A DNA stretch of 57,500 nt from Pseudomonadota bacterium (GTDB lineage: Bacteria; Pseudomonadota; Gammaproteobacteria; Burkholderiales; Rhodocyclaceae): NCBI GenBank assembly GCA_018240585.1, contig JAFEFM010000421.1:1-57500 (forward strand), given 5' to 3'. The notes below the pieces were generated by a model, which saw only the letters and a program-made list of their open reading frames with translations, did not search any database and had not been told where the DNA came from. Below are positions 1 to 8,273 of the stretch, piece by piece. Position 1 is the first letter of the stretch. The number at the start of each line of letters is the position of its first letter. Position numbers and translations under genes: made by a program.

Positions 1-498
1 TTGAAGGAGATGCTGCGCTGCATCCGCTGTGGCGCCTGCATGAACCATTGCGTGGTCTTCCGCCAGTTGGGCGGCCACGTCTATGGAGGCACCTATCCGG
101 GACCGATGGGCGCAGTACTCACGCCGGTGTTCGACGGACTGGAGAAGTCCCGCGACCTGCCGCATGCCTGCACGATGAACGGCAAGTGCCAGGAAGTGTG
201 CCCGGTCGCGATCCCGCTGCCCACCCTGCTGCGCGGCTGGCGCGACCGCTCCTGGCGCGAGGGGCTGGAGCCGGCTTCGGTACGTTTCGGCCTCGGCATG
301 CACACCTTCTTCGCCTTGCGGCCCGGACTCTACCGCATGGCGACGGCGATCGCGATCCGCGTCATGCGCCTTTTCAGCCGTGGCGGAACGGTGCAGGGCA
401 TGCCCGGCCTGGCCGCGTGGACGGCCCATCGTGACTTTCCCGCGCCGGCTGGGCGCAGCTTCATGGCGATGTACAAGGATCAGGAGAAAGGGCGATGA
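1..498 (+). CDS. lutB: Lactate utilisation iron-sulfur protein LutB, C-terminal part (5' cut by window edge)
   Basis: The reading frame is open from the first base, so this is the last 165 residues of a longer protein (LutB is usually about 460-480 residues). Two ferredoxin-type cysteine motifs are visible: CIRCGACMNHC near the start and CTMNGKCQEVCPVAIPL further on, the spacing of a pair of 4Fe-4S clusters. LutB works with LutA and LutC in cytoplasmic oxidation of L-lactate to pyruvate. The stop codon overlaps the lutC start by four bases (ATGA), showing co-translation. The TTG at base 1 is an internal Leu codon, not the start. The family call is confident; everything N-terminal is outside the window. 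Confidence 0.9.
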   Translation: MKEMLRCIRCGACMNHCVVFRQLGGHVYGGTYPGPMGAVLTPVFDGLEKSRDLPHACTMNGKCQEVCPVAIPLPTLLRGWRDRSWREGLEPASVRFGLGMHTFFALRPGLYRMATAIAIRVMRLFSRGGTVQGMPGLAAWTAHRDFPAPAGRSFMAMYKDQEKGR

Positions 499-1169
499 GC
501 TCACGCGACGAGATTATCGAAGCGGTGCGGGGCACCCTCGGCTCGAACCGCGCGAACGCAGCCACGGTCCGACGCGACGCTGACGCGCTGCTGGAGGAGC
601 TCACCGCGATCCGGCCGGACCTGCTCGCCGATGACCTGGTGGAGGCCTTCATCGCCCGCCTCGTCACGCCGAAAGTCGCCGCCACCGCCGAGCGCATCGC
701 CGACGCGAGCGAACTGCCTGCTGCGGTTGCGCGTTATCTCGAGGCGCGCGGCCTGCCCACGGCAATCGCCCTGCAGCCGGCGGCGGTGCTGCAAGCGCTC
801 GACTGGTCAGGCTTCGAGCTGCACGACCGGGTGGCGCCCGACGAGACCCTGGCGGTGGGCTTCGCGCGCTGGGGCATCGCCGAGACGGGTTCGCTGGTCT
901 TCCATTCGGACGCCGAGACGCCGATCCTGGCCAACTTCCTGCCGCTGCACCACCTGGTGATGGTGCGCGCCAGCACGGTGCTAGCCTACCTCGACGACTA
1001 CGCCGCAGCAACTGCCGGCCAGCGCCCGCCGCGCAACGTCAACATCATCACCGGCGCCAGCGGCACCACCGACATCGAGGGCAGCCTGGTCCTCGGCGCG
1101 CACGGCCCGCGCTATCTGCACGTCGTCATCCTCGACGAATCCGCCGAACCTCGCGCACTTCAGAGCTGA
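495..1169 (+). CDS. lutC: Lactate utilisation protein LutC (LUD domain)
   Basis: A 224-residue LUD-domain protein, the usual length for LutC. The later half carries typical family features: RWGIAETGSLVF, a short LPLHHLV stretch and the ITGASGTTDIEGSLVLGAHGP segment near the end, where LUD proteins have a conserved glycine-rich turn followed by a His. It is the third component of the LutABC lactate oxidation system. The ATG overlaps the lutB stop and has an AGGAG eight bases upstream at about 482-486. A strong GC-rich hairpin follows the stop codon, so lutC is probably the last gene of the operon. Confidence 0.92.
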   Translation: MSSRDEIIEAVRGTLGSNRANAATVRRDADALLEELTAIRPDLLADDLVEAFIARLVTPKVAATAERIADASELPAAVARYLEARGLPTAIALQPAAVLQALDWSGFELHDRVAPDETLAVGFARWGIAETGSLVFHSDAETPILANFLPLHHLVMVRASTVLAYLDDYAAATAGQRPPRNVNIITGASGTTDIEGSLVLGAHGPRYLHVVILDESAEPRALQS

Positions 1170-1175
1170 AGGCAA

Positions 1176-1203
1176 GAGGGCGGCCACATCGCTGGCCGCC
1201 CTC
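1176..1203. terminator. GC-rich hairpin between lutC and the dodecin gene
   Basis: An 11-bp perfect inverted repeat (arms 1176-1186 and 1193-1203, six-base loop) lies 6 bases after the lutC stop and 27 bases before the end of the convergent dodecin gene. It has no clear T-run on either strand, so it may be a bidirectional, weak intrinsic terminator or an RNA 3'-end stabiliser. Confidence 0.55.
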
Positions 1204-1230
1204 CCCTCTGCGCTGCGACGGCTTGCGTGC

Positions 1231-1443
1231 TCAGTCGAGCTCGAGCCGGAAACCGATCTTGAGGGTGACCTGGAAATGCGAGACCTTGCCATCGATGACA
1301 TGGCCGCGGGTGTCGACGACCTCGAACCAGTCGATGTGGCGTATGGACTGCGCCGCCGTCTCGACCGCGTTGCGGATGGCATCATCGATGCCGATCTTCG
1401 ACGAGCCGACGATCTCGACCTTCTTGTAGACGTGGTCTGACAT
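1231..1443 (-). CDS. Dodecin family flavin-binding protein
   Basis: A 70-residue protein beginning [15 protein letters not shown], close to the normal dodecin length of 65-75 residues. The segment with Trp and His in [14 protein letters not shown] matches the flavin-stacking region of dodecins (the family's conserved Trp), and the end [16 protein letters not shown] matches the last beta strand. Dodecins form dodecameric shells that store or buffer riboflavin, FMN or FAD in the cytoplasm. The start is set by an AGGAGG just upstream on the minus strand; a longer frame exists but lacks a ribosome site. It follows a double-CDGSH gene by 25 bases and is probably cotranscribed with it. Confidence 0.88.
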   Translation of the reverse strand: MSDHVYKKVEIVGSSKIGIDDAIRNAVETAAQSIRHIDWFEVVDTRGHVIDGKVSHFQVTLKIGFRLELD

Positions 1444-1468
1444 GCTCTCCTCCTGAAAGTGGGGCCGT

Positions 1469-1714
1469 TCAGAGCTTCTTGTGCGAACCGTCGCAATAGG
1501 GCGGGTTGGCGGTGTGCTTGCAGCCACAAAGGAACACCGTCCCGCTCGTTTCCGGCGTGAATCCTACTGGGCTGAAGCCCGTGCCCTTGTGCGAGCCGTC
1601 ACAGAAAGGCTGGCTCTTGCTGCGGCCACAGGCGCACCAGAAATACTGCTTGCCGCCTTCCACTTCCACGGCATAGGGCGCTTTCTGGGCGATGTGCGGG
1701 CTGTTGTCGGACAT
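1469..1714 (-). CDS. Double CDGSH iron-sulfur domain protein
   Basis: 81 residues with two copies of the CDGSH-type motif: [16 protein letters not shown] and [16 protein letters not shown]. Each C-x-C-(x8)-C-x3-H set binds a redox-active 2Fe-2S cluster with three Cys and one His ligand. Short tandem-CDGSH proteins of this kind are common in bacteria; their electron partners are not established. The ATG at 1712-1714 opens the compact family-length protein; a start 12 residues upstream is possible but adds a basic tail not typical of the family. It sits just upstream of the dodecin gene on the same strand, so a flavin buffer and a small Fe-S protein are probably expressed together. Confidence 0.9.
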   Translation of the reverse strand: MSDNSPHIAQKAPYAVEVEGGKQYFWCACGRSKSQPFCDGSHKGTGFSPVGFTPETSGTVFLCGCKHTANPPYCDGSHKKL

Positions 1715-1834
1715 TGCGCATCTCCTCGTCGTTTTTTTTGCATGCGGCATGCGGGGCGCCCCGTACCCGCGGGGCCCGCAAACAGTGCGCCGGCGGCCGA
1801 CGATCTGTCAATCCGGAATTGCCTTTGCCCGGTA

Positions 1835-2386
1835 TCAGCGTGCGGCTGCCTGCGGCGCCGGGCAGTGCTCGCCGATCCAGCGCGCCTCCGTCTCCATCTG
1901 CATGTCGCCGCGATCGGAGCGGACATTGACCCGCGTGGTGAACGCTTCCGGAGAAGCGATGCTGGCTTCGAAGTCCCCGCTTCCCTTGGGCTGCGTGCAG
2001 TTCAGCCTGCCTCGCACCGTGCCGCGACCCTTGACCACGTCGGTGAGCACGCAATTGCCCTCGGCCTTGCCCGAATAGAGGTTGTCCTGCTTCGCCTGCT
2101 CGGGCGTGATGCAGCTACGCACCGTGCCGTCGCTGCCGAGGGTGACGCCGCGCGAGGCCATCTGCTGTTCCAGCAGGCGGCGCGTATCGGCCGGAAGGTT
2201 CTTGAGGTGCTGCTGCAGTTGCGCCATCTGCGGCGACAGGTCGGGCAGGCCCGCCAGGTTCATGCGCGTGGAACGAAATTCCCACAGACCCGGACGGATG
2301 TCCGCCGCATGCGCTGCGCTCGCCGCGGTGAGCGTCAACAGACCCGGCACAAGCACACGCAATGCGATCTTTCCCAGCTTCTTCAT
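1835..2386 (-). CDS. DUF3617 domain protein, exported
   Basis: 183 residues. The N-terminus (MKKLGKIALRVL, then a hydrophobic run ending AASAAHAA) is a signal peptide, and the mature part starts with DIRPGLWEF, the hallmark opening of DUF3617 proteins. Two Cys (CITPEQ and NCVLTD) and a C-terminal Cys fit a periplasmic protein with a disulfide. The function of the family is unknown. A start seven residues earlier is possible, but the AAAGGAAA site lies correctly for the inner ATG. No operon partner is evident: the next gene downstream on this strand is about 120 bases away. Confidence 0.8.
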   Translation of the reverse strand: MKKLGKIALRVLVPGLLTLTAASAAHAADIRPGLWEFRSTRMNLAGLPDLSPQMAQLQQHLKNLPADTRRLLEQQMASRGVTLGSDGTVRSCITPEQAKQDNLYSGKAEGNCVLTDVVKGRGTVRGRLNCTQPKGSGDFEASIASPEAFTTRVNVRSDRGDMQMETEARWIGEHCPAPQAAAR

Positions 2387-2440
2387 CGACGAATTTCCTT
2401 TCAGCATATCGGTTGCATCCGGCCTAGCCGGGAGTTTCCA

Positions 2441-3124
2441 TCAACGGGTGGAATTACCCCCGTCGGCCTGCAGCCAGTCCGCCCGCTCATTCAGCCGTGC
2501 CGCCTTGTCCGGCGCCAGCCCCGGCGCGGCGGCGATCTGGCGCAGGAGTTCCGCGTTCGGCCGATGCGCGTTGATCACCTGCCAATAACGGGCCAGGCTG
2601 AGTTCCGGCGCCGGCCGCTCGAGCAGTTCGAGCACGTCGCCCGCCTGCACGGTTCCCGCATCCAACACCCGGTAGTACCAGCCGGTCAAACCTTGTTGCG
2701 CAACAAAAAGTGAAGCCTCCTCCACACCGAGCCGGTGGCTGATCTTCCAGCACGGCTGCCGTGGCTGGCTCACCTGGATGCGCGCGGTGCCGAAGCCGAA
2801 GATGTCGCCGATGCATACCTGCCGTTCGGTCATGCCGTGCGTGCTCAGGTTCTCGCCCAACGTGCCGGGACACAGCAGGTCGCCAAGCTGAGGCCAGCGC
2901 CGAACGAAGGCGGCATAGTGCTCGGCGGGAAAATGGTGCAGCGCCTTCTGAGCGCCGCCATGATGCCGACGGTCGCCCTGATGATCGCCGGCCAGCCCTT
3001 CGACCGTGAGCTGCACGGCGCCCCGCACGGGACGCTTGAAGATGCCGGAGATCTGCCCTTCGGGCTCGAGAGGCCGCAGGTCGCCGACGAAGATCTGATC
3101 GATGGTGGCAACGAAGGGGGTCAT
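2441..3124 (-). CDS. MOSC domain protein, YiiM-like
   Basis: 227 residues. The core matches the YiiM branch of MOSC proteins: the N-terminal LEPEGQISGIFKRPV, the central LGENLSTHGMTE, and SQPRQPCWKISHRLG with the single conserved Cys that ligates the molybdenum cofactor. YiiM-type enzymes receive electrons from a reductase and detoxify N-hydroxylated bases such as 6-hydroxylaminopurine. Whether this protein has that activity is inferred from family only. The ATG overlaps the stop of the upstream gene by four bases, so the pair is co-translated. The C-terminus (LARYWQVINAHRPNAE) is the usual helical tail. Confidence 0.85.
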   Translation of the reverse strand: MTPFVATIDQIFVGDLRPLEPEGQISGIFKRPVRGAVQLTVEGLAGDHQGDRRHHGGAQKALHHFPAEHYAAFVRRWPQLGDLLCPGTLGENLSTHGMTERQVCIGDIFGFGTARIQVSQPRQPCWKISHRLGVEEASLFVAQQGLTGWYYRVLDAGTVQAGDVLELLERPAPELSLARYWQVINAHRPNAELLRQIAAAPGLAPDKAARLNERADWLQADGGNSTR

Positions 3125-4245
3125 TCTGCTGCTCCTTTGTTGAATGCCTGAGGGACGGCCGTTCGCGCCAGCCATCCGCTGCCCGCCGGACCGGGCCAGG
3201 TCTCGATATAGGCTGCAGCCTTGTCATCGGCCTTGTCGACCAGGCAACGTGCGGGTACCCCGAAACTCGTGGCGACGATCCAGCCATGCAGGCTCGTACC
3301 GAGGTAGAAGCAACTGCCGGCGAGCAAGGCGCAGAGATCGAACAGGTGGGCGGACGTAAAGCGCTCCACCGCCAGTTCCGGAGCAAGGCGCCGGATCTGC
3401 GACAGCAGGCGTTCCAGTACCGCCGGATCGTCATGCCACGGCGCGAGGCCGGCGCAGAACAACACGATGCCGGCATCGCGGGCGCGCGCCTCGGCGATAG
3501 CCGCCTGCGCCACAAGGGCGAGCGTGACATCGTCACCCCAGGCGGCAGCCAGTTGCAGAGCGAGCCAGCGCGGCTGTCGCCGGCGCAGGCAGGCAAAGCC
3601 CTCGTCGGCCAGCCTTGCCTCAATGCGGTCGCCGCACAGGGTCGGGGTCTGCGCTGCTGGATCCTGCAGCAGCGAGGCCCGCACGCCGATTCCGGCAAGT
3701 GCTGCCTGCGTCGTGCGATCCCGCACCGACACCGCCTCCGCCGTGCCCAGCGCATCGCGCAGTTCGTCCGCAGCCGCAATGGGAAGATCGCCGACAGCCA
3801 CGCCTCCCGCCGCGACGAAGCGGCTTGCCCAGGCCGCGGGCAGATCGGGCGGACCGAACACGTACGGCAGTTGGCGCGCCGTGCCGAGGCAGCGCGCGGC
3901 CCACGCCCGCCGCCCTGTCGGGTCACGATCGAACTGCGCGATCACGCGTTGCGCATCTCGCGGCGCCTGCAGCATGACCGCGGCCTCCCAGGCCGTCGTG
4001 GTAAGGACCTCGCCACCCACGTGAACCAGCTCGGCCGGCTCCCCTCCGTGTGCGGAAACGATGTCGGCCAGGCGGCACACCCTGTGCCCGCCCCAAGCAC
4101 GCAGATCACGCGCCGCCAGCCCGGCGAAGATCGGCTCGCGAGCGCCACAGGCGGCCGCGGCGCAGTGCGCCAACAGCAGGTCGCCCAAGTTGTGGCGATC
4201 GAAAGCGCCGAACAGGATCAGACGGGGAGGCAGCGGGAAAGACAT
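3121..4245 (-). CDS. Polysaccharide pyruvyl transferase family protein
   Basis: 374 residues with the layout of the PF04230 family: an N-terminal FGAFDRHNLGDLLLA, a VHVGGEVLT segment and, near the C-terminus, YLGTSLHGWIVATSFGVPA, which corresponds to the conserved nucleotide/PEP-site His and Ser region. Members transfer pyruvate from phosphoenolpyruvate to sugars of capsule or cell-wall polymers, but many, including stand-alone copies, have unknown substrates. No other polysaccharide gene is adjacent; instead it is coupled by a 4-base overlap to a MOSC protein, which is an odd partner. A GGGAGGG site precedes the ATG. It lies just downstream of the hom terminator and so needs its own promoter. 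Confidence 0.75.
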   Translation of the reverse strand: MSFPLPPRLILFGAFDRHNLGDLLLAHCAAAACGAREPIFAGLAARDLRAWGGHRVCRLADIVSAHGGEPAELVHVGGEVLTTTAWEAAVMLQAPRDAQRVIAQFDRDPTGRRAWAARCLGTARQLPYVFGPPDLPAAWASRFVAAGGVAVGDLPIAAADELRDALGTAEAVSVRDRTTQAALAGIGVRASLLQDPAAQTPTLCGDRIEARLADEGFACLRRRQPRWLALQLAAAWGDDVTLALVAQAAIAEARARDAGIVLFCAGLAPWHDDPAVLERLLSQIRRLAPELAVERFTSAHLFDLCALLAGSCFYLGTSLHGWIVATSFGVPARCLVDKADDKAAAYIETWPGPAGSGWLARTAVPQAFNKGAAE

Positions 4246-4269
4246 CGGCGCCCTCCCCCGTGAAGGCAG

Positions 4270-4295
4270 AAAAAAGCCGCTCCCGTGGGAGCGGC
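4270..4295 (-). terminator. Intrinsic terminator of hom
   Basis: A perfect 9-bp GC-rich stem (4276-4284 with 4287-4295, two-base gap) is followed on the minus strand by six T residues (A-run at 4270-4275 on the plus strand). It sits 65 bases past the hom stop codon, a classic rho-independent terminator. Confidence 0.88.
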
Positions 4296-4359
4296 AATCA
4301 TGTGCCGGTAGCAGATCATGGCCGGCGAGTCCGATTCGATAAGTGCCGGCGCCCGGCGT

Positions 4360-5667
4360 TCAGAGCGACTCCATGCGCAGCTTCGTCACCTTGCCGGAAA
4401 CGACCGGCAGCGCCTCGATCCGTGCAATGGCGGCGTTGGCGTTGCGCTCCACGACCTGGTGGGTGAGCATGATGATGTCGGTTTGCGACTCGCCTTCGGC
4501 CGCTTCCTTCTGCAGCAGCGCCTCGATCGAGATGCCGCTGTCCGCGAGGATGCGGGTGATGTCGGCAAGCACGCCCGGCTTGTCGTCGACGCGCATGCGC
4601 AGATAGTAGGAGGTGATGACCTCCTCGATCGGCAGCACCGGCACATCCCTGACCTGGTCGGGCTGGAAGGCCAGATGCGGCACGCGGTGCTCGGGGTCGG
4701 ACGTGTGCAGGCGGGTCACGTCGACGAGGTCGGCGATGACGGCCGAAGCGGTCGGCTCGGCACCTGCCCCCTTGCCGTAATACAGCGTGGCGCCGACGGC
4801 GTCGCCCTGCACCAGCACGGCATTCATCGCGCCCTCGACGTTGGCGATCAGGCGCTTGGCGGGGATCAGCGTCGGATGCACGCGCAGCTCCACACCCTGT
4901 TCGCGGCGGCGCGCGATGCCCAGCAGCTTGATACGGTAGCCGAGTTGCTCGGCATAGACGATGTCGATGGCGTCCAGCCTGGTGATGCCCTCGATATAGG
5001 CCTTGTCGAACTGCATCGGGATGCCGAAGGCGATCGCGCTCATGATCGTCGCCTTGTGCGCGGCATCGATGCCCTCGATGTCGAAGGTGGGATCGGCCTC
5101 GGCGTACCCCAGCGCCTGCGCTTCCTTCAGCACCTCGGCGAAGGACAGGCCCCTGTCGCGCATCTCCGACAAGATGAAGTTGGTGGTGCCGTTGATGATG
5201 CCGGCCAGCCATTCGATGCGGTTGGCGGTAAGACCTTCGCGCAGTGCCTTGATGATCGGAATGCCGCCCGCCACCGCCGCCTCGAAGGCCACCATCACGC
5301 CCTTCTTCTGCGCGGCGCCGAAGATCTCGTTGCCATGCACGGCCAGCAGCGCCTTGTTGGCGGTGACGACGTGCTTGCCGTTCTCGATCGCCTTCAGCAC
5401 CAGCTCCTTCGCGACGCCGTAGCCGCCGATGAGCTCGACGACGATGTCCACTTCGGGGTCGGCCACCACCGAGAAGGCGTCGTCCGTCAGCCGCACGCCG
5501 CCGCCGGTCACGCTGCGGGCAAGGTCGAGGTTCTTGTCCGCCACGGCCGTGATGGTGATCGGACGCCCGGCACGACGGGAAATTTCCTCCGCATTGCGCT
5601 TGAGGACGGTGAAGGTACCGCCGCCGACGGTGCCGATGCCGAGCAGGCCAACGTTGATGGGTTTCAT
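4360..5667 (-). CDS. hom: Homoserine dehydrogenase
   Basis: 435 residues, the standard length for the monofunctional enzyme with an ACT domain. The N-terminal dinucleotide-binding motif GLLGIGTVGGGT is at residues 8-19; VTANKALLA, GGIPIIKALREGL and NGTTNFIL mark the catalytic domain; and LADITRILADSGISIEAL in the last quarter is the ACT regulatory domain. It reduces aspartate semialdehyde to homoserine, the branch point to threonine and methionine. alaA lies upstream on the same strand with a 74-base gap. thrC, often the next gene in relatives, is not here: a strong terminator follows instead. Confidence 0.97.
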   Translation of the reverse strand: MKPINVGLLGIGTVGGGTFTVLKRNAEEISRRAGRPITITAVADKNLDLARSVTGGGVRLTDDAFSVVADPEVDIVVELIGGYGVAKELVLKAIENGKHVVTANKALLAVHGNEIFGAAQKKGVMVAFEAAVAGGIPIIKALREGLTANRIEWLAGIINGTTNFILSEMRDRGLSFAEVLKEAQALGYAEADPTFDIEGIDAAHKATIMSAIAFGIPMQFDKAYIEGITRLDAIDIVYAEQLGYRIKLLGIARRREQGVELRVHPTLIPAKRLIANVEGAMNAVLVQGDAVGATLYYGKGAGAEPTASAVIADLVDVTRLHTSDPEHRVPHLAFQPDQVRDVPVLPIEEVITSYYLRMRVDDKPGVLADITRILADSGISIEALLQKEAAEGESQTDIIMLTHQVVERNANAAIARIEALPVVSGKVTKLRMESL

Positions 5668-5702
5668 AGGCTTAGTGTGCAGTTAGGAGTGAGGTGTCGG
5701 GT

Positions 5703-5726
5703 GGGGGCGGCCAGGGCCTGGCCCCC
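5703..5726 (-). other. Hairpin in the alaA-hom intergenic gap
   Basis: Arms 5709-5714 and 5718-5723 pair perfectly around a three-base loop and are extended by a G-run (5703-5707) facing a C-run (5724-5726). There is no T-run on the minus strand, so it is not a standard terminator; it could tune hom expression behind alaA or be GC-rich chance. Confidence 0.3.
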
Positions 5727-5741
5727 GCGCCGCTGCGGAAC

Positions 5742-7040
5742 TCAGGTGCCGTGGCGCTTGCGGTAGCCTTCCAGGAAACGCGCGAGGCGGCCGATGGCGT
5801 CGCGCAGGTCGCCCTCGTGCGGCAGGAAGACGAGGCGGAAGTGGTCGGGGTGCGGCCAGTTGAAGCCCGAGCCCTGCACCAGCAGCACACGCTCGGCCTC
5901 CAGCAGTTCGGCGATGAAGGCCTGGTCGTCCTCGATCGGGTAGATCTTGGGGTCCAGTCGCGGGAACATGTACAGCGCCGCCTGGGGCTTCACGCAACTC
6001 ACGCCCGGGATCGCGGTGATGAGCTGGTGGGCCAGGTCGCGCTGGCGGCGCAGGCGCCCGCCCTCGGCCACCAGGTCGTCGATGCTCTGGTAGCCGCCGA
6101 GCGCGGTCTGGATCGCGTATTGCCCCGGCACGTTGGCGCACAGTCGCATCGACGCCAGCATGTTGAGACCTTCGATGTAATCGGTGGCGCGTCGCTTGTC
6201 ACCGCACACCACCATCCACCCGGCGCGATAACCGCACGAGCGGTAGTTCTTCGACAGGCCGTTGAAGAGGATGGTCAGCACGTCGCCCGACAGCGCCCCC
6301 ATCGAGGTGTGCTTCGCCCCCTCGTACAGGACCTTGTCGTAGACCTCGTCGGCGTAAATGATGAGGTCGTGCTCGCGCGCGATATCGACGATCTCCTGCA
6401 GCACCTCGTCGGGATAGAGCGCACCGGTCGGGTTGTTGGGGTTGATGATGACGATGGCGCGGGTGTTGGCCGTGATCTTTGCGCGCATGTCGTCGAGGTC
6501 CGGCATCCAGCCCTTGTTCTCGTCGCACGCGTAATGCACCGGCCGGCCGCCGGACAGGCTCACCGCCGCTGTCCACAGCGGATAGTCGGGCGCAGGCACG
6601 AGCACTTCGTCGCCCGCGTCGAGCAGCGCGTTCATCGCCATCACGATCAGCTCGGACACGCCGTTGCCGATGTAGATGTCCTCGATGGTAACGCCCTTGA
6701 TGCCCTTCTGCTGCGTGTAGTGCATCACCGCCTTGCGCGCCGAGAAAATGCCCTTGGACTCCGAATAGCCGGCCGAATTCGGCAGGTTGCGGATCATGTC
6801 CATCTGGATTTCCTCGGGCGCGTCGAAGCCGAAGGAGGCGAGGTTGCCGATGTTGAGCTTGATGATCTTGTGGCCCTCGTCCTCCATCTGCTTGGCGCGC
6901 GTGAGCACCGGACCGCGAATGTCGTAGCAGACCTCGGCCAGCTTGGCGGACTTGCGCACCGGACGGGCGGCGGCGGCCTCGGCCTTGGCTGCCGATTCCT
7001 TGGGTACCGTCGCGAGTTCCAGATTCTTCACCGCTTTCAT
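5742..7040 (-). CDS. alaA: Alanine aminotransferase, AlaA type
   Basis: 432 residues, class I PLP-dependent aminotransferase. Characteristic AlaA segments are CYDIRGPVLTRAKQMEDEG, IYIGNGVSELIVMAMNALL, PAPDYPLWTAAVSLSGG, INPNNPTGALYP and the PLP-lysine region FNGLSKNYRSCGYRAGW. It interconverts pyruvate plus glutamate with alanine plus 2-oxoglutarate in the cytoplasm. Compared with E. coli AlaA there is an extra alanine- and lysine-rich tail of about 25 residues before KSAKLAEVCYD; no internal Met allows a shorter start, so the extension seems real. It is likely cotranscribed with hom. Confidence 0.93.
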   Translation of the reverse strand: MKAVKNLELATVPKESAAKAEAAAARPVRKSAKLAEVCYDIRGPVLTRAKQMEDEGHKIIKLNIGNLASFGFDAPEEIQMDMIRNLPNSAGYSESKGIFSARKAVMHYTQQKGIKGVTIEDIYIGNGVSELIVMAMNALLDAGDEVLVPAPDYPLWTAAVSLSGGRPVHYACDENKGWMPDLDDMRAKITANTRAIVIINPNNPTGALYPDEVLQEIVDIAREHDLIIYADEVYDKVLYEGAKHTSMGALSGDVLTILFNGLSKNYRSCGYRAGWMVVCGDKRRATDYIEGLNMLASMRLCANVPGQYAIQTALGGYQSIDDLVAEGGRLRRQRDLAHQLITAIPGVSCVKPQAALYMFPRLDPKIYPIEDDQAFIAELLEAERVLLVQGSGFNWPHPDHFRLVFLPHEGDLRDAIGRLARFLEGYRKRHGT

Positions 7041-7220
7041 GTCTGCCGTCCTGAGGTCGATGGGCTGGCGATGCGCAAGATTGCACCGCCAAAGGGAAAA
7101 ATTGCTATCTTAGCCGCGCTGCCGCACTGCGGCAATTTGCCTGCGTGCCCGCCAGTGGCCGGTACGCTCCGGGCGCCGCGGAAGTCGCGCACGCCCCGAA
7201 ACAAGGACGCCTCCCACATC

Positions 7221-7601
7221 ATGAAGCTCCATCTGGACAACAACGGCAGCACCAACATCGTGACCGGCTACGGCGCCGACCACGTCATGATCAACAAGGT
7301 GCGACACGACGGCAACCTGCTGCTCACCGCCACCGGCATCGTCAGCGGCTGGGCGCCCGGCGGCTACGCCGGGCTGACCGCGGACGACTTCGCCGCCGCA
7401 CGCGACCTGGGCATGGAAATCGTCCTCATCGGCACCGGCAGCCGTCAGCGCTTTCCCTCCCCCGCCCTGCTGCGTCCGCTGATCGAGGCCCGCATCGGCT
7501 TCGAGGTCATGGATCTGGCCGCCGCCTGCCGGACCTACAACATCCTCGTCGGTGAAGGCAGGTCGGTTGCCGCAGCGCTGCTGTTCGACACCCCGGCCTG
7601 A
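7221..7601 (+). CDS. Mth938-like domain protein (DUF498/NDUFAF3 family)
   Basis: 126 residues. The sequence VTGYGADHVMINKVRHDGNLLL, followed by SGWAPGG and LIGTGSRQRFPSP, is typical of the small bacterial Mth938-like proteins related to human NDUFAF3 (a complex I assembly factor). The bacterial role is not established. The ATG at 7221 was chosen because family homology begins there; the frame is open far upstream but antisense to alaA. The gene starts the rightward set after the divergent alaA promoter region. Confidence 0.82.
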   Translation: MKLHLDNNGSTNIVTGYGADHVMINKVRHDGNLLLTATGIVSGWAPGGYAGLTADDFAAARDLGMEIVLIGTGSRQRFPSPALLRPLIEARIGFEVMDLAAACRTYNILVGEGRSVAAALLFDTPA

Positions 7602-7713
7602 AGGGCCCGCGGCAATCGCTGCAATCGGCCGGAAAGATCACCGTAACGCGATTGTCAGCGAAACACGGCTCCGCTACCCTGAGGCGAAAACCCCGTCCGC
7701 CCCAGGAGACGAC

Positions 7714-8169
7714 ATGAGCGCCCCGCTTGCCCCCGATTTCAGCCTTCCGGCCACGGCCGGCCAGACCGTTTCGCCGAGCGCCCTGCGCGGCCGCAAAGTG
7801 GTGCTGTACTTCTACCCGAAGGACAACACGCCCGGGTGCACCAACGAGACGAAGGATTTCGGCGCCCACCACGCCGCGTTCGCCGCCGCCGGATGCGATG
7901 TCTTCGGCATCAGCCGCGACAGCATCAAGAGCCACGAGAACTTCAAGTCGAAGCTGGAACTGCCCTTCGAACTGATCTCCGATGCCGACGAGGTCGCCTG
8001 TGAGGCGTACGCGGTCATGAAGATGAAGAACATGTACGGCAAACAGGTGCGCGGCGTGGAGCGCAGCACCTTCGTCATCGACGCGGAAGGCCGCATCGCG
8101 CGCGAGTGGCGTGGCGTGAAGGTGCCCGGCCACGCCGAGGAAGTACTCGCCTTCGTGCAATCGCTGTAG
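7714..8169 (+). CDS. bcp: Bcp/PrxQ-type peroxiredoxin
   Basis: 151 residues, thioredoxin-fold peroxidase. The active-site region YFYPKDNTPGCTNETKDF holds the peroxidatic Cys42. The second Cys five residues later, present in the E. coli enzyme, is replaced (Glu-Thr-Lys-Asp follows), so it should act as a 1-Cys or atypical 2-Cys enzyme; other cysteines are at about 61 and 95. It reduces hydrogen peroxide and organic peroxides using thioredoxin-like donors. A CAGGAGA ribosome site lies 7-10 bases before the ATG. Confidence 0.93.
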   Translation: MSAPLAPDFSLPATAGQTVSPSALRGRKVVLYFYPKDNTPGCTNETKDFGAHHAAFAAAGCDVFGISRDSIKSHENFKSKLELPFELISDADEVACEAYAVMKMKNMYGKQVRGVERSTFVIDAEGRIAREWRGVKVPGHAEEVLAFVQSL

Positions 8170-8178
8170 ACGCGTCAG

Positions 8179-8198
8179 CCGCAGCCTCCGCGCTGCGG
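8179..8198 (+). terminator. Possible weak terminator after bcp
   Basis: A 7-bp stem (8179-8185 with 8192-8198, six-base loop) followed by only two T residues lies 10 bases after the bcp stop. It could end bcp transcripts but is weak. Confidence 0.3.
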
Positions 8199-8273
8199 TT
8201 GCCACGGCTCGCACCGAGCCCGCTCCGCTACACACATTCAACGACTCCGCCGCCTCGTCCGCATAGGCCCATC

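Noticed and set aside
5694-7220. Long plus-strand frame leading into the Mth938-like gene
   Set aside because: Antisense to alaA; homology of the real protein begins only at the ATG at 7221.
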